A stretch of DNA of 64,000 nt, from contig JAGYVD010000002.1 in NCBI GenBank assembly GCA_021209875.1, forward strand, positions 1,550,001 through 1,614,000, in the 5' to 3' direction. The DNA comes from Rosellinia necatrix. Taxonomy: Eukaryota; Ascomycota; Sordariomycetes; Xylariales; Xylariaceae. Both the position numbers and the translations under genes were made by a program. Shown in pieces: positions 1 to 11,744 of this stretch; within the stretch, counting starts at the first letter, position 1, and each line of letters starts with the position of its first letter. The notes beneath the pieces are model-generated. The model was given only the letters and a program-made list of their open reading frames with translations. It was not told where the DNA came from and did not search any database.

Positions 1-1263
1 GCCGAAGGATGAGGCGGTTGCGGGCCGCGTGAGCTGGTTGCAAATCCCCCATTTAGTGTAGTATCACTCATTTAGTATCACTCATTTGGTATCACCCCAT
101 TTGATTGTAGACGAGGCGCAGTGTAACCGAAAAGGGATTTGTCGTTGGATGCAGTCCTCGGCTTACACCACTGATCCCAACCACATGTGGGCTCTGACCC
201 AGCAATGCACTATTTGTAGATGTGGCTAGTGTAATGCCCGGATCGTCGGCGCAAGAGTCTTGGATCCCTGCCGGGCCTGCACGTGGGCCATTGACTATGT
301 ACAGGTATACGGCGTAGATCCGGGCAGCAATCCGGGTTGGAGTACACTACAATCAATCTCCTGCGACGATCCCCAGCGACCTATGTTCATCTCCCGATGG
401 CCTGGGTTCCCTCCCGGGGTAGGCAACATGTTCGATCACCTGCTTGGCGCATCAGATATAATTAGGTCATGGCCCTTGCTCCCTGAGATGTTCGAACGCA
501 CAACGGGAGCGCAAGCAGCTGCAGGTCTCAGAATAGTTATATTTTGGTAGGCCGTATCCCTAGGGGATAAATTGGGCGGACCAGACGATGCTCCTCAAAT
601 AAATATATATGCCACCAGCCTTTCGAGGGAGCTGTTGACGCTAGCCAGGGATCCGTTAGAACGCTCTTCAGCTCGATTAACGCCGTGCCGGATGCTTATG
701 GCCGGGAAGTGCCAGAAAGGGTAGCATTTACCCCCGACGGCGGCTGACCAAGACTTCAGCCCGACATTTTCGTTCGGAGATCCGAGATTGTGCGACTCCC
801 CCCGGACCAAACCGTTCGTCAATTACAACGATCATCGACTCTCCTGGGCTAGTCATGTAGGCACTAGCATGGCTACCCAGATCATTAATACGTGTATAAG
901 ATCTATAGCCGGCGCTACTGGGATGAATATATGTCCCTATGACGCATAACCTGGAGTTAAGAATCGGGGGTCTGTAAATCCGCCATTTGACTTGAGAGTT
1001 TAAGCGCCGGGGAGATAACTTGATGCCGTCTATACGGTCTTGGTATCTCTGTAGAGCGTCCCCAAGGCAGTCAATCTGCCCGCCGCTAACCAGAGCCGGC
1101 ATTGCGTATAGGATAGGAGGGGGTTTCATAAATAGAGGTGTGAAGCCGGCTGGCTTCATAGAATTCATTTTCGTCGAAATCATTACACACATTCATCCAT
1201 TCCCTCTCTCAGCGCAGTATTACCCCGAGAGTATAAGTCGTGATATAATTAAATTAGTCCACC
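1..1263. other. Gene-free left end and SDR promoter region
   Basis: No gene could be supported here. The open frames, the longest being about 465 bases on the minus strand at 728-1192, have no recognisable domain and are of a length expected by chance at this base composition. A short direct repeat lies at 60-102. The last few tens of bases before 1264 end in a good Kozak context (CCACC before ATG) and should hold the promoter and 5' UTR of the dehydrogenase gene. Confidence 0.6.
60..102. repeat. 14-bp direct repeat, three copies
   Basis: The unit AGTATCACTCATTT occurs at 60-73 and 74-87, followed by a degenerate third copy at 88-102. It is a small local tandem duplication with no coding frame. 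Confidence 0.7.
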
Positions 1264-2157
1264 ATGTCTGCCAATACACCACTCGACAACCTCCAAGCCG
1301 TCAGCAACCTCACCTCTGTTCATCATGATACTTATCCATTCATCTCCCCGGATAAGACCGACCTCTCCGGGAAATCAGTCTTCGTAGCCGGCGCGTCAAA
1401 GGGCATCGGGAGGGAGACGGCCTTGGCTCTGGCGAAATCGGGATGCAGTAAGATCGCAATCGGAGCACGCTCAGATCTCTCCGATCTAGTGGACGAGATC
1501 GCCAAGGCAGCGGCCGACGCGGGCAAGGGCGCACCGCAGGTCGTCTCGCTACATCTCGACGTGACATCGGAAGACAGTGTCCAAGCGGCGGCAGACAAGG
1601 TCGGCCAGGCATTCGGGGGCGCACTAGACGTTCTGGTGTGCAATGCGGGCAACCTGGAGCAGTGGCTGCCCATGGCCGAGTCGAAGCCGGCCGAGTGGTG
1701 GCGGACATACGAGATCAACGTCAAGGGCACATACCTCCTCAACCGCTTCTTCGTCCCGCTGCTGCTGAAGAGCGAGACCAAGACGAGCATCCTCACGACG
1801 AGCTACGGGGCCCTCGGCGTGCGGCCCAGCGCGTCGGGTTACCAGTCCAGCAAATTCGCGGTGTGCCGGCTCGCCGAGTTCATCGAGGCCGAGTACGCGG
1901 CGCAGGGGCTTGTTTGCTTCGCCATCCACCCCGGCGGCGTCAAGACGGAGCTCGCGCACAACATGCCGGAGGTGATGTGGTCGGTCCTTGTCGACGAGCC
2001 CGCACTCCCGGCCCATACGATCGCGTGGTTGAGCAGGGAACGCCGGCCGTGGCTGAACGGGAGGTTCGTCAGTGTGACGTGGGATATGGAAGAGCTGGAG
2101 GCAAGCAAGGATAAGATCGTGGCTGGAAACCTTCTTAAATTTCGGATGCTTGTGTAG
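1264..2157 (+). CDS. Short-chain dehydrogenase/reductase (classical SDR)
   Basis: A single-exon gene of 297 aa predicted to be an NAD(P)-dependent oxidoreductase. Visible motifs are the Rossmann glycine motif GASKGIG at 43-49, Asp99 in LHLDV (adenine pocket), NAG at 127-129, the structural Asn of INVKG at 152, and catalytic Ser180, Tyr193 and Lys197 in the YQSSK context. PGGVKTE at 223-229 is the usual post-catalytic loop. Length and motif spacing are normal for a classical SDR. The C-terminal GRFVSVTWD...LKFRMLV tail resembles fungal SDRs of unknown substrate. The start is the first in-frame ATG, in a CCACCATGT context. The substrate cannot be inferred, and no biosynthetic partner genes flank it. 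It is probably cytosolic, since no signal peptide or membrane segment is visible. Confidence 0.93.
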   Translation: MSANTPLDNLQAVSNLTSVHHDTYPFISPDKTDLSGKSVFVAGASKGIGRETALALAKSGCSKIAIGARSDLSDLVDEIAKAAADAGKGAPQVVSLHLDVTSEDSVQAAADKVGQAFGGALDVLVCNAGNLEQWLPMAESKPAEWWRTYEINVKGTYLLNRFFVPLLLKSETKTSILTTSYGALGVRPSASGYQSSKFAVCRLAEFIEAEYAAQGLVCFAIHPGGVKTELAHNMPEVMWSVLVDEPALPAHTIAWLSRERRPWLNGRFVSVTWDMEELEASKDKIVAGNLLKFRMLV

Positions 2158-2632
2158 TGAGTTGTGGTGCCTATATATACTTAATCATATAAATTTGTAA
2201 CCAACATGACGTGTAAGTTACCTTTGTATGGCATGAAAAGTAATACCTAAACTAAGTGCCAAAGTTAGTGCTACCTAACTTACACTATCGAGGCCCCCCA
2301 CCCAAACCATCCACCCACAGTGCCACCATGCATGCTACTATAGCTAGGTACTTAGCTATTGGACTTTTAGGCACCTTGCTGTCGCGACAGCATCGTTGAA
2401 AAAAAAAAGATCCTTTCAACATTTCTCTCACTTCACTCTACGATACCGTTTCGCCCGTGGTCCTCATCGCCCACTTTCTTTGCTATGATAATTTAGTTTT
2501 ATTATAAATATCTTGTCGCATTGTACCTAGTTCGGTCCCATCCTTCCCTTCGTTCACGGCCAATGGCTGTAGTTAATTGAGCCTTGAGAGGTGAAGTGCT
2601 GCTGATTCTCTGATCCTATCCATCCACCCACG
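2158..2632. other. Intergenic spacer between SDR and gpi13
   Basis: A 475-base spacer between tandem genes. It is A/T-leaning, with an A-run near 2400 and pyrimidine-rich stretches near 2420-2560 typical of a fungal core promoter. It should contain the SDR 3' end and the gpi13 promoter. No gene is seen. Confidence 0.6.
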
Positions 2633-5600
2633 ATGCCTCCTCACGGCCCTCGCAACGCCGAAGCAAAACCCCCGGCCACCGAATATAAGAAGATCGCCGC
2701 CGAATGGGCTAAAGCGAAGCGGATAAAGGACACGGCGAATGGGACGACGAGCCCCGCGAAACCCTCGAACACCGATGAAGCTCGACGTGCTACCTTCGAG
2801 CGCCGTCGAAAGGCGGCTTTCGAAGCCCGCTCTTCTTGGACCGTCGGTTTCTGGATATGGCTGCTTTTTATGCACGCCGCGGGAATCGTCCTCTTCACTA
2901 GTGGCTTCCTCTTGACGCGACTTGTCCTGGACGAGCGTTCCGAATGCGCCGGCCCGCCCATTGAGCCTTTAATACGATGGGAGGGTAGCGGAACCATCGA
3001 TGGTGGTTGCTGGCATCCTAAAACGTTCGACAAAGCCGTTATTGTTATAATAGACGCCCTACGTTACGATTTTACTATACCCATCAAGGACGGCGATAAG
3101 GCCGAGATCTACCATAATGCCTTCCCTTTCCTCTACGAGTCAACCGTCCAATCGCCAAATAACGCTTTTTTGTTGCCATTTATCGCCGACCCTCCTACGA
3201 GCACCCTGCAGCGATTAAAGGGCTTGACCACCGGAACCTTGCCGACATTTATCGACCTGGGATCTAATTTTGCTGGGACGGCCATCGAGGAGGATAATAT
3301 TCTAATGCAGCTCCGGGAACATGGAAAGCGCATTGTCCATTTGGGTGACGATACTTGGACTTCCCTGTTCCCTGATTATTTTCAGCCCAATTTGAGCAGG
3401 GCATACGATAGCTTCAATGTGTGGGATTTGCACACTGTCGACGAAGGCGTTTTAGAGCACATATTCCCGCTCATGGAACCTGAGCGCAAAGACGAGTGGG
3501 ATATCACTATTGGCCATTTACTTGGTGTGGATCACGCCGGCCACCGATATGGGCCGAACCATCCTGCCATGGCTGCTAAACTCCAACAAATGGATGCCTT
3601 CATTCGGCAGCTCACTGAGACCATAGACCAGGATACTTTGCTGGTTGTCATGGGTGACCACGGGATGGATGGAAAGGGGGATCATGGCGGTGAGAGCGAC
3701 GACGAAGTGGAAGCCACCCTTTGGATGTACTCAAAGCGGCCCGTTTTTGGCCGAACGCACGCCGATTTCGTCACCCCGCCAGCGACAGCCAAAACCCGGC
3801 CTGTAAACCAGATCGACTTGGTTCCCACGCTTGCTCTTCTCCTGGGAATCCCTATCCCGTACAATAATCTTGGCCGGCCAATTGAAGAAGCCTTTGCCGG
3901 CCCTGAAGGGAATTCATGGGATCATCTGGCCGCAGCGTCCGGGGTGGCATCCGCCGGGATCAAAAGATATCAGTCGTCGTACTTTAAAGCTCGTGGGCTG
4001 CAGCAGAGCTCTGCCCCGGGATCACCTGCGTCCCTATGGATGGACGCGGAAGAGCTTTCCAACCAGCCCACCGAAATCCGAAAATGGGCCGCTCTTTATG
4101 CTGCTTATACGGCCTACCAGGAGGAAACACTGAAGATATGCAAGGATCTCTGGGCTCGTTTCAATGTGCCGAATATGGTACTAGGAATCGTAGTTATGGC
4201 TCTAAGCGTGGTAGTATTACTACTATACGTATCACGAGATGAGGACGAGGATTTCGCTGTCCTTGATGATGCCGAGCTAGATTTCGCAGAAAGGACTTTG
4301 GAATTCCACGGACTCTCAACCGATGCAGATGTTGCGTCTTACAAGACACTAACTAGAGCCCTTGTCAAATCAGGGGGTTTGAGCGGTTTGGCGGTTGGAC
4401 TTGTGAGTTCGGCTGTTGTCACATTTACCGGCTCAGCGGAATGGTATTGGGTTGGTGCTGCTACCGCGATTGGCAGTATGACCTCAGTGGTCATCACCCT
4501 ACTTTCTCGTGAGGAGAAGAATGTCTTGAACCTATTCCCAGGCAACTTCTGGGGCTGGTTATCGATAATTTTCGCGGCCAGTCAGTCTATCGGCTTTGCC
4601 TCGAACTCGTACACAATCTGGGAAGACTCTATTTCGTTGTTTTTCCTCACAACATTTGGCGTTACTAGTGCCATGGCCGCACTCCGACAAGCCTCTATTA
4701 GGGAAAGGGCTTTAGGGATATATCATTCATTGTTATTTATCGCTTTGAGTCGCGTGGCGTCTTTCTCGAAGTTGTGCAGGGAGGAGCAGATGCCATACTG
4801 CGAGTCAACGTATTACGCATCTGCAAACTCGTCGACTTCGGCGCCCTGGCAATTAGCGGTACCTTTGGTCGTATTCCTTATCCTACCTACCATCATCAAG
4901 TCATACCTGCAAGCATCCCGGTCTTATGAAGGGCTTGCACCCTTGTGGATCGGATATATCTTCCGCGCTGCGCTATTTCTCTCTGCCGGCTACTGGACTC
5001 TGGATGCCGCGAGCAACAGCGATTGGCTTACATCAATTTCGGAGACCACTTTCAAGACAATCCACGTATCCATCGCACAAGTCGTGCTCGCGCTGGCGCT
5101 GATAGCCGGCTCGACAGCCTTCATCTGGGCTCCACCCTGTGTCTCTATCGTTACGACGCTCACCAAAGGTCGTACACCACAGGTCACTGTGCTCGGGCAT
5201 GGTAATGCGAACGGCGCCCGATATCTCCTACTCCCTGTAAATATAGCCTGCGCTTGCATACTCCTCTCGAAACCTATGGGGAGTGGTGCTATCACCATTA
5301 TGATATGGCAAGTACTTGCTCTCGCCGAAATATTAGATATCAACGGTATTGCGGCCGAGACTATCGGTCCAGTGACACTGGCCCTGCTTGGCAACTACCA
5401 TTATTTCAAGACCGGCCATCAGGCCGTCCTCTCCTCTATACAGTGGGACTCGGCATTCATCCCATTCCTTACTATTCGCTACCCCTGGACCCCTATCGTC
5501 ATCGCGCTCAACCACTTCGCGGGGCAGATACTAGCATGCGTCGCGCTTCCTCTGTTGGTGTTATGGAAGACATCTCCTAAACGCAAGGGCGTACTCGAGA

Positions 5601-5836
5601 GCGTGAGCCGCGCCCTCGGCATCTTCGTTGCATATTACGCCGTCCAAAGCCTGGCCACGATGGCTTGGGCCGGGCACCTTCGCCGTCACCTCATGCTGTA
5701 CCGCGTCTTTAGCCCAAGATTTATGATGGCGGCTGCCGTCCTCTTAATAGTAGACCTTGTGGGTATCGCGGTCACGCTGTTGGGCGTTAGGACCAACGTT
5801 ATTGCCGTAGGCGACGTGTTTGGATTCGCAGACTGA
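2633..5836 (+). CDS. gpi13: GPI ethanolamine phosphate transferase 3 (Gpi13/PIG-O)
   Basis: An intron-less gene of 1067 aa, the normal size for PIG-O. The enzyme adds phosphoethanolamine to the third mannose of the GPI precursor in the ER, which creates the attachment point for proteins. The order is a basic cytosolic N-terminus, a TM anchor at about 72-98, then a lumenal alkaline-phosphatase-superfamily domain. Metal/catalytic motifs are VIIDALRYDF (Asp141), GVDHAGHRYGP (Asp300, His301, His304) and GDHGMDGKGDHGG (Asp342, His343, His351). From about residue 513 to the end there are many hydrophobic segments, as expected for the multi-spanning C-terminal half. The ATG at 2633 is followed directly by a charged N-terminus. 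A possible poly(A) signal AATAAA lies at 5899-5904. The gene is essential in yeasts. The adjacent DUF7729 product is itself a predicted GPI-anchored protein, but I read no operon-like link into that. Confidence 0.96.
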   Translation: MPPHGPRNAEAKPPATEYKKIAAEWAKAKRIKDTANGTTSPAKPSNTDEARRATFERRRKAAFEARSSWTVGFWIWLLFMHAAGIVLFTSGFLLTRLVLDERSECAGPPIEPLIRWEGSGTIDGGCWHPKTFDKAVIVIIDALRYDFTIPIKDGDKAEIYHNAFPFLYESTVQSPNNAFLLPFIADPPTSTLQRLKGLTTGTLPTFIDLGSNFAGTAIEEDNILMQLREHGKRIVHLGDDTWTSLFPDYFQPNLSRAYDSFNVWDLHTVDEGVLEHIFPLMEPERKDEWDITIGHLLGVDHAGHRYGPNHPAMAAKLQQMDAFIRQLTETIDQDTLLVVMGDHGMDGKGDHGGESDDEVEATLWMYSKRPVFGRTHADFVTPPATAKTRPVNQIDLVPTLALLLGIPIPYNNLGRPIEEAFAGPEGNSWDHLAAASGVASAGIKRYQSSYFKARGLQQSSAPGSPASLWMDAEELSNQPTEIRKWAALYAAYTAYQEETLKICKDLWARFNVPNMVLGIVVMALSVVVLLLYVSRDEDEDFAVLDDAELDFAERTLEFHGLSTDADVASYKTLTRALVKSGGLSGLAVGLVSSAVVTFTGSAEWYWVGAATAIGSMTSVVITLLSREEKNVLNLFPGNFWGWLSIIFAASQSIGFASNSYTIWEDSISLFFLTTFGVTSAMAALRQASIRERALGIYHSLLFIALSRVASFSKLCREEQMPYCESTYYASANSSTSAPWQLAVPLVVFLILPTIIKSYLQASRSYEGLAPLWIGYIFRAALFLSAGYWTLDAASNSDWLTSISETTFKTIHVSIAQVVLALALIAGSTAFIWAPPCVSIVTTLTKGRTPQVTVLGHGNANGARYLLLPVNIACACILLSKPMGSGAITIMIWQVLALAEILDINGIAAETIGPVTLALLGNYHYFKTGHQAVLSSIQWDSAFIPFLTIRYPWTPIVIALNHFAGQILACVALPLLVLWKTSPKRKGVLESVSRALGIFVAYYAVQSLATMAWAGHLRRHLMLYRVFSPRFMMAAAVLLIVDLVGIAVTLLGVRTNVIAVGDVFGFAD

Positions 5837-6978
5837 TCCCTACACAAAAGTAAGGACATGATGTAATGGGCGTACTGTTACTTCTGTATATCTAAAACAA
5901 TAAAATTACATACTATACAGCACTGTATCCGTACTATTAACGCTTCTGGGGTTTTTGGGTTTGCGTTTTGCCTCGGACGTGATCCCCCCTTTGGACCCCC
6001 CTCCCCTCCCTGAAGAGGTTGAGAAGAAAACCACCGGTAACTCTGGAACACCACTTGACAAACTTATAAGCGACCACCCAGGTATCTCGAGACGAGTTCT
6101 TTGGGCAGGTAGCGGGTACATATGTTGAGGTCGAAGACATCGAACATTACAACTTGAGATAAAAGCGATCGGGGAAAGAAGCTAGCTAGCTCCTTTTTTG
6201 ATGTTTTTGATGCGTTACCAAGTTGTACAACGGCCCGGGCTGAAGCTAGCCCATAAATACCTAAATTAAATAATACGAGATAAAGTAGGACAGTTTTATG
6301 TGACCAAAATGAAGACGTTGCTTGCTATCGTCTCGTGATGGACAAGGTCCATACGATCCATGTAATAATTCTTAATTAAGCCACCGCCTCAATATACAAA
6401 CAGCGAATTCACCCCAAGGAGTAAAAATAGCTGCAGAGCGGCTATGTACAGAGAATTAGATCTCATAGCCCATTTCTAAGCCTGACCTGTTCTAATTCAA
6501 ATCCGACAGATCTACTATGTACCGTGCCGGTTCGGTAGACACTCCAAAGACATCGATTTGTACACTTAAAAAAAGAATTGGATATGTAATATGTGGCGAA
6601 GAGGCACGACCGCATCATTAGATAATTGCGGTGTCCGCCATTTGTTCGTGGGAAGATAGCGGACGCTGAAAATATGTGTGAAAGAGAATAGGGTATCGTA
6701 TCGAGAGGACATAGCCGGTCATGCTGTTCTGTCCGTGGCCAAAAAAAAGAAGAAAAAAAAAAGCCCATGAATAAAAATGTAAAGAATAAAACCTGAGGCT
6801 TCGCCGTCCTCGCCAGTATGACCTAGAAATAGAAACCAAGAAAAAAAATATTCCGGCTGTTTCGTCGAGCTTTCATCAACACTCTCTGGAGCTTGGTTCC
6901 TCCCTGAGACGCCGCGCATTGTATCTGATAGTGGATTTGAGTATGTCGTTTTTGGGGTTCGGTTTCCTGGTGAAACCA
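5837..6978. other. Convergent intergenic region, gpi13 / DUF7729
   Basis: About 1.1 kb between the 3' ends of two convergent genes. It contains A/T-rich stretches (for example near 6240-6300), short A-runs near 6740-6760 and 6840, and a likely poly(A) signal for gpi13. No ORF looks coding and no RNA gene was recognised. Confidence 0.6.
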
Positions 6979-7641
6979 TTATAATATCCAGTGCGAGATA
7001 GTCATTAGGAGGAGAGAGAATAGTAGCAATGAAGGCGGCGACGTTGGGTATAACGGGCTCGTTGCGCCCGATTCAACAACGGCTGCTAGCGATGTGTTGA
7101 CGAAGCTATTGCCACATTCTACATTAATCTGTTCAGCGGCGCCTGGGTATGTGTGAACAATCTCGGCTTTGCGATTTGAGGTTGCTGCCTGGTAGATCTC
7201 CATAGTCTGGCGCGTGCATGAGCCGCAGGCGGGAGCAGCGGTATCCGGCAGGGTCGAATTAAACGGGAGATAATAGAGGTATGCGTTGGATGCGGTGGTA
7301 CCATTCGTGATGGCGTTGGCGAAGCAATACCTAGGCGGGTCGAGGTCGCGGTCGGTGAGACATGTGGCTCGGTAGACGGTGCTGTACGTCTTCATGCCCC
7401 GATAAGCCTGTACAACGAGGGCATTCTCGAGGTCGTACTCCTCGCCACAGTTGTCGTCGGAGATGAGGGTTTTGGCGAGATTATTGAAGTAGTCGGTGCA
7501 CATATCGACGTCGGCCTGACAAGCGACATCGAGTACCTGCGTGATCTTGACGAAACTCTTTTCGGCCTCGAAGAATGACTGAGATCCCTGAGCAACGAAC
7601 GAGCATATGTTAGCACAGAGAATAACAAATGATAATACATG

Positions 7642-7678
<37 letters not shown>

Positions 7679-8546
7679 GAAGGTTCATTTCACCAGTCGC
7701 AGGCGAATGAGCATAGATGACGGGTGCAGGGCGGACGCTTAAAATTGGCCCATAGGCGGGATAGATGGACGGATAAAGCAAACTCACCTGCAGAAGCAGC
7801 GAAATAGGATAACAGGCCTGAAAAGTGGCGTTTGACAGGAATTCGGTGATGAAGGCGGGACATGTGTGACCGGCAGAGAAGTTGGCGGCCAGGGCGCCGT
7901 CGAAGGGCTTCGGCAGATCGGCGGCGACGATGACGGCCGTGGTGATGGCGGGATCGGCGGCGTCGGTGACGGTCGAAGTGTCGATGACGACCTCGGTTGT
8001 CGTGGCCACGTGTGCGGTGGCCGAGGGCGTCTCCTTGGGCGTGGCGGCCGCCCGCCGGCGCAGCTCGCCGTGTTCTTGGCCCGACATGATTTGCCAGTGG
8101 CCGTCGACGAAGACGGGAATCCGCGTGTCGATCAGCAGGACGTCGGCATCCAGATCCAGGCCTGTCTCTGCTTCGGGTGGTGGTGCGTGGATTGCGGTCG
8201 GCATCGAGCGTGGGGGCCCGTCCAGTGAAATAGAGGTGACGGCGACGGCGGCGGCGGTGCTCAGACACGCCCAGTAGGAAATGAGGAGGAAGATCACTGC
8301 CCAGCTCGACCTATATCTGGACCGCGAGGCGGGTGCGGGCCCTGTACCTGCAATACGAGGCGTTCCGAGTGGACCGCGCCATCTCCCAGAGCGGGCCAGC
8401 AGCGTCGCCCTTGCCTCAGGCTCTGTCGCCGTGTCCGTCGCTGTACCTGTCACTCTGCTACCTGTCGCTCTACCTGTCACCACCGCTGTCGTTCCTGCCG
8501 CCACTGCCGCCGTGGGTGACCTGCCACTGCCTGGGCGCGAGTTCAT
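6979..8546 (-). CDS. DUF7729 family protein, predicted GPI-anchored surface protein
   Basis: Two exons, 8546-7788 and 7587-6979, joined in phase 0 across a 200-base GTGAGT...CAG intron, give 455 aa. The N-terminus is Ala/Thr/Pro/Arg-rich, followed by one hydrophobic segment at about 82-103 (signal-anchor or internal signal). A Thr/Ala-rich linker follows, then the conserved DUF7729 region from about 228. That region carries a regular cysteine set: CPAF, ACYP, VACQADVDMC, DNCGEEY, CLTDRDLDPPRYC, ACGSC and VECGNSF. Several N-glycosylation sequons are present. The last 20 residues are hydrophobic after a small-residue stretch, which suggests a GPI signal. Joining the exons restores the family-typical GSQSFFEAEKSF segment, which supports the splice choice. 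The family is fungal and its molecular function is unknown. The exact N-terminus is the least certain part, because it is low-complexity. Confidence 0.85.
7643..7675. repeat. (AT)n microsatellite inside the DUF7729 intron
   Basis: An uninterrupted run of roughly 15 AT dinucleotides lies inside the 200-base intron (7588-7787), which is long for this genome. It is probably length-polymorphic. Confidence 0.9.
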
Positions 8547-10377
8547 CGTTTCAGTGCTGGTGAAACCTCAGCTGGCATCAGGTGGGTGACACTGGACTAT
8601 TCGGGGTCGTCTTCGGCCAGGCTTCTTCTTCCGTCCTCGTCTCCCCGGAGCAACTAACCTACCTACCACTTGTACTTGCACCTGCCCTGCCGCTGGTCCT
8701 AGGGTTTTTAAATAGGTAGGTACCCCACCCAGGCCTAGGCAGTCAGCACCGAGTGTGAGAGGATCACCTAGGTAGTTCACCTGAGCCGAGAGGTGGGATT
8801 GGGTGCCCAGATCAATATCAAAGCCGCCCGACAATATGATGATGGTGAGGATTGAGGGGGGGGGAAGGAAGGGGGGAAGGCCTCATGTAACGCGGTGTTG
8901 CCGACTTATTTATGGTATAGCACGAGCGAGCGCCGTCGGTGTCGTTCAACCTTCTTTTTTTACGGTTAGAGTGCTCGAGTGTCCTTCCGCCGGCTGATGC
9001 TGATTGATGCTGATTGACGGGATTAGAGGGCGGATGAGAGACCAGGAATGACGGTGGCCTTGTATAAGTCGATGAGGCCCAACCAATAACACGCCAGTTG
9101 GCGGACGGGTAAATGGTGTACGATGCCGTGACCAAGACGTAGATTCCCCTCCGCGTCTACAGACCATGCATCCCGTCCCCGTCCAAAGGATCGACCAACA
9201 GCCAACAACGGCAACAGACGGAGCCTGATGACCGTGTGGGGACGGTGGCAGGAGACCGGAGATGGAGAGCGACAGGCAGAGATACAGGCAGAGATACAGG
9301 CAGAGGTACTGTCAGAGAGGGAGGGGGGGAATGGGGGCCTCGAATGCGGAGGGATATAAATAAAGACGCGATCGACAAGTGAACCCGGTGCGCTATGTTT
9401 GCAAGTGGTATAATTGATGGTAGGCAGGTTTGACAAAACCCTCTCTCCTCTGTATAACTCTTCATCTGGGGGGCCATGGCCCTTTTCAATCACGGGTTCG
9501 TTCGTCCCTGCCTCTGCCAACACCCACCTGCGCTATCTACACTGCCCGTCCCCATCCCCGATCCCCAATCCCCATCTCCATACCACACACTATACACTAT
9601 ACACTATACACTAGACACTGACTGTACCTTAGTGTCCTGGCATCAATAGAAACAAGGGTTGCTGCATGAGGAACCTCCCAGAAATTCCAAGTCGACAGTG
9701 CCCTGGACTGGGCGACCCTTGTCCCCGATCACCCTAAGCCCAAGAACGCGCAAGTTCTAGGCCTGGGAGTCCGAGTTAGGCAGCTGGGGGGGTGGGCGTG
9801 GGATGCAACGGGGTCCCAGTCTAAACACAAATTGGAGCCAAGGGCGAGCTGGCTGCAGGTGGAGAGAGCAGACCGATTTGGGGGCGGCGAGCTAGATGGA
9901 TTTGTGCACTCGTAAACGCGGGATAGCTACTAATTACCAACACCACACTACCGCCTCTACGTGAGCCATGATAGGCTCGAGACTAATTTAGTCTCATCCG
10001 TCGGTCGCGAGGCTTTCTTCTCTGGTCGGCTCAGTCAGGCTCTACCAACTTATCTAACTCATATGGGTGTAGTCTGACCGGCGGCGGAGCGCTCGGTAAC
10101 GAGGCCATACATATTCAACCTCATCTAAACCTACGGGAACTCCTTGAACGCCCGCAGTTTGACTTCTCATGCAGATGCCGTTGTCCCGCGCCAGGCCCAG
10201 GTGCACTACGGAGCAGACGTTAGCTCTTTAGTAGCTCTGGAAGCGGCTGAGACGAGAGACGAGCGTGTAGCACCGACCAGCGTCTAGTATTGCTTGGCTC
10301 GGTTTATATGCACAAGCACGCCTCCCGACGGCTGCATCGTGGACTGGCGAAGCGCCACCTACACTACATACACCTAG

Positions 10378-10462
10378 TGTACATACATACATACATACAT
10401 ACATACACACATACACTACACACATACACACATACACACATACATAGTACACTACATACATA
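10378..10462. repeat. (CATA)n / (CACA)n compound microsatellite
   Basis: Seven or so CATA units are followed by mixed ACACAT and CATACACA units. Similar CATA/TATG runs recur at 37420-37441 and 45807-45824. Confidence 0.85.
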
Positions 10463-11694
10463 CATATATAGTGCACTACATACCTACCTCCAGTACCCCC
10501 TCACGCCCCATACACCCATCAACCATAGGTATTGCGGTATATGCATTACATACATTTGGAGTAGCGCACAAGCAACTACGCATCGGCTAGGCTGCTCGGG
10601 TCTTGCCACATACCGATACCAATAAATCTCGGCAGACAAAGTAGTTAACTAGGGGGTGGAACGCATGGGTTCAAGCGAGCCCCTCTTGGCAGAATACTGG
10701 CTGTGGATTGATGATACCTGGACCTACTACGTATATCTGACAGAGCACAGTAGGAGGTAAGGCGGCGGTCAGCCCGAGAGTTGTTATCATATTGTCTCAC
10801 AATAACACGTACTGCAGTGGACTTACTTGCACATGCACTCTGACGAAGGCAAATAATCTCCTCTTCTGAGTGGCCCGTAAGGCTGGTAGCGTAATTACAC
10901 CAACCTTTTAAGCCCTTGGTCCTTTTCCCTTCAATGCCTGTAGCATCCCTGCTCTCGTCAGCAGGGCACATAGTGTAGATGGCCTGACCAATCAGTCGGG
11001 CAGGGTGACGGAGTCCTACTATTTGATACCTACACTACCATGTAGCAGTATGGATGTGTGTATGTACAGTATGAATGTAGGTATATTTATTATTACCTTG
11101 TCTGTGCATTATATGCTTGGATGAAGAAGAAATGCACCTTATTTTTATTATTATTATTATTATTTGTTACCACACCATGAGGCTGTGGTACTTGGTGAAC
11201 GGGCGGCTGGGCAAGTCTCAAACAGAGACAGGAATTTTAAAAGTTCCTATTACCTAGTTACCTGTTATCCCGTAATGATTTCTCTCACTCATCTCCCTGG
11301 CGAGGGCAATAACAATAATGAAAAAAAAAAAAAAAAACTGCTATTGTACGTGTATTCAATTTTCCCCCTGAGGCGGTGTGCCTGCTGGCTCGTCGTCTGC
11401 GGTGCATGTACGTACCTACTTGTACGTGCCGTGAGTTAATAATAGTTTAACTACAGTCTAGTGTAGTGTACCTGTCTACGGCCTGATATACGCACAAACA
11501 TATATACACCACATACGGTACAGTGTAGACCGACTAACCGACCGACCGGTTCACGGGGACCTGGATCCGCGAACCGCCCTTATTCACTCATCAGTCAGTC
11601 TTGCTCCTGCAAGGTACCCGCGGTCAGCTTTCATTCTGCCAGACGGTAGTGTAGTACACGTGTTGATTGATTATGTGTTCTAAGACGCCAAGTC

Positions 11695-11744
11695 CCGGGG
11701 GGAAGGGGAGAGGAGGGGAGAGGAGGGGAGGGGAGGGGAAGGGA
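11695..11744 (+). repeat. G/A-rich tract with many G-runs (possible G-quadruplex)
   Basis: An all-purine tract with at least six runs of four or more G, separated by one to seven bases (A, AA, AGAGGA). It fits the usual G-quadruplex pattern on the plus strand. No gene overlaps it. Confidence 0.8.

Noticed and set aside
728..1192. 154-codon minus-strand frame near the left end
   Set aside because: No recognisable domain, and this length is expected a few times by chance in a 64 kb window.
10660..10685. Possible tRNA T-arm GGGTTCAAGCGAGCCC
   Set aside because: No A box or cloverleaf could be built upstream on the same strand.
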